A stretch of 64,000 nucleotides of DNA. Source: Mesostigma viride. Its lineage: Eukaryota; Streptophyta; Mesostigmatophyceae; Mesostigmatales; Mesostigmataceae. The position numbers and the translations under genes were made by a program. The notes below the pieces were generated by a model. That model ran no database searches and was not told the origin of the DNA. It saw only the letters and a program-made list of their open reading frames with translations. Every line of letters starts with the position of its first letter. Position 1 is the stretch's first letter. Below are positions 62,709-64,000 of the stretch, in pieces. The stretch lies in NCBI GenBank assembly GCA_009746045.1, contig RPFO01000648.1:124001-188000 (forward strand), read 5' to 3'.

Positions 62709-64000
62709 CCCATAGTCCGGAAACTGGGCGATATATCGCCCAGTTTGACCCCCGGTGGCGCGGCGCTTAATTCCAGGAGCGCCGCGCCACCCGTGACGGA
62801 TGTCAGTTGTCCGGTGGGTCTGGGAACACTTAGGGACGAAGGTGATGCATAGGTTTGGGGGTAATATTCGCCATAGCCTGGTAATTACAACGTGTATTGA
62901 GAAAGTATCACGTGACTTTGGCGGGAAATTTTCACTCGCGCGCGCGCGTAACTAGATATGGCTGCCAGCGTGCCGTTGTCATGGAAATTTTCGTCTCGCG
63001 GCTTGTAACGGTTCAGAATGTTGCTCAGAATGATGATGCGTGATTTTCGTAGGTCAGGGGTGGCCAGATGTATAGCATTGGGAAAATACAGGTAGGGAAT
63101 TACTGATTTCTTGGTCGCCAGTACCAGATGAGTAATGGCACGTCATATTTGGATTTTCTTCTTATGGCCGGGCAGGCTTCGCCAGCCCGAGCACCCAGTT
63201 TTGGTACTGGACATCCGCAGCAGCGTCCCTGTGAATTCGGATGCGTTTATAGGTCATCTTTGCACAGAACATCAACCTGGTAATCATGGTGGATGCATGC
63301 ATTATCAGGCTATGGCGGCCTATGCCTGGAAAGCATTAGCCCGTGTGAGATATGAGGGTCCCGGCCAGCATAACCCGGAAAGGTCGTGATCGAGCCAGGT
63401 ACGGCAACGTGTTTGCATGTCGTTTGCACGGGAATCTGTCGTTTATGCATCCTTATTTCACGAGTGTATCAGTGCCTCTTGCAGCAGGTTTCCATGCCCG
63501 CTGTATGAGTGCTATTAGCCCCAAATCTGCTCAGTTTGTGGTGTTTCTTTGGAGGATGCCATTCCGTTGGTGCTGGTTTAGCAACTTCTTTGTTTTCCAG
63601 CACTTTTGACAGTCCTATGTGGCTGTATACAATGCATAAGTGTGTGGCAATTCATGGATAGCTGCATACGCGCGCGTAACCCACACACGTAAGTGAGCGG
63701 ATTATACAGGTCAGTTGGGCTATCCGTGCGGTCTGACCCAAGGAAAGCATGGTGGCACTATCTATTGACATTGTCCAACCCCAGAATAATTTTTTAGAAC
63801 CCTCCCTGCAGGGGTAAACTACTAAGGGGATTTCCCTTGCCTGAAAATGATCGTCTTTTGGCCAACTTTGACATTAAATATCTTGCAAGCCACTTTATAA
63901 ACTCATGATATTATTGCATATTCTGAAAGCCCTTGAAGTGTAGATATTCCTAGCACCTTGGTTGGGGGTATTTGGAGTTGTGGTCTATGAGTTATGATTT
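62709..64000 (-). mobile_element. piggyBac-like miniature element, copy d (runs off window)
   Basis: Starts CCCATAGTCCGG after TTAA. A subterminal palindrome CTGGGCGATATATCGCCCAG follows at once. 1292 bases are visible of an expected ~1350. It is uninterrupted and serves as the reference for the nested copies a, b and c. Non-coding. Confidence 0.85.

Overview
The window reads as nuclear DNA from a repeat-rich eukaryote, most likely a green alga (chlorophyte). Support for this is indirect: spliceosomal introns with GTAAGT donors, Ty1/copia-like elements, tyrosine-recombinase (YR) retroelements with split direct repeats (a type known from Volvox), L1-like non-LTR elements, and hAT, piggyBac-like and mariner-like miniature transposons. 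There is no prokaryotic operon structure. No ribosomal RNA, tRNA or CRISPR feature was recognised. Host genes are sparse and most of the sequence is mobile DNA nested in mobile DNA.

Layout. 1-2.26 kb: remnants of reverse-transcriptase elements (an RT C-terminal piece, an L1-like 3' end, an L1-like ORF1). 2.27-10.72 kb: a young, near-complete copia-like LTR retrotransposon on the minus strand, with two ~98-99 % identical LTRs and a 5-bp target duplication. 10.7-12.6 kb: no recognisable gene. 12.75-20.34 kb: two ~1.35-kb piggyBac-like miniature elements. One carries a Stowaway-like insert. The other carries a 5'-truncated LINE, which itself carries two inverted hAT miniature elements, so the order of insertion can be read from the target duplications. 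20.3-25.6 kb: a second LINE ORF1 remnant and a split-repeat element broken by LINE 3' ends. 26.2-28.1 kb: the best host genes, an intact TIR-domain protein and one ankyrin-type exon, both minus strand. 28.2-33.0 kb: non-coding, including a 1.3-kb G/T-rich tract. 33.05-48.1 kb: a piggyBac-like copy followed by a nest that holds an autonomous YR retroelement (Gag, RT, RNase H, tyrosine recombinase; frameshifted) and a 5'-truncated copia-like element. 49.3-58.4 kb: a minus-strand ankyrin locus built of duplicated modules, each with a symmetric phase-0 102-nt exon encoding one 34-residue repeat, interrupted by three mobile elements. 58.4-64 kb: two more split-repeat elements, a palindromic TTAA element and a further piggyBac-like copy running off the window.

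Main points. (1) Four element groups (alpha, beta, gamma, epsilon) share the order H-T-H-internal-T. Read on the other strand this is A1-internal-B1-A2-B2, the split direct repeat of PAT/Kangaroo/Ngaro-type YR retroelements, and a YR element with coding capacity lies among them. (2) Both copia-like elements place the protease-like domain after integrase (Gag-IN-PR-RT-RH instead of Gag-PR-IN-RT-RH) and use HGDD rather than YVDD at the RT active site. (3) LINE copies end in (TTAA)n tails, and piggyBac-like elements, whose target is TTAA, lie beside such tracts.
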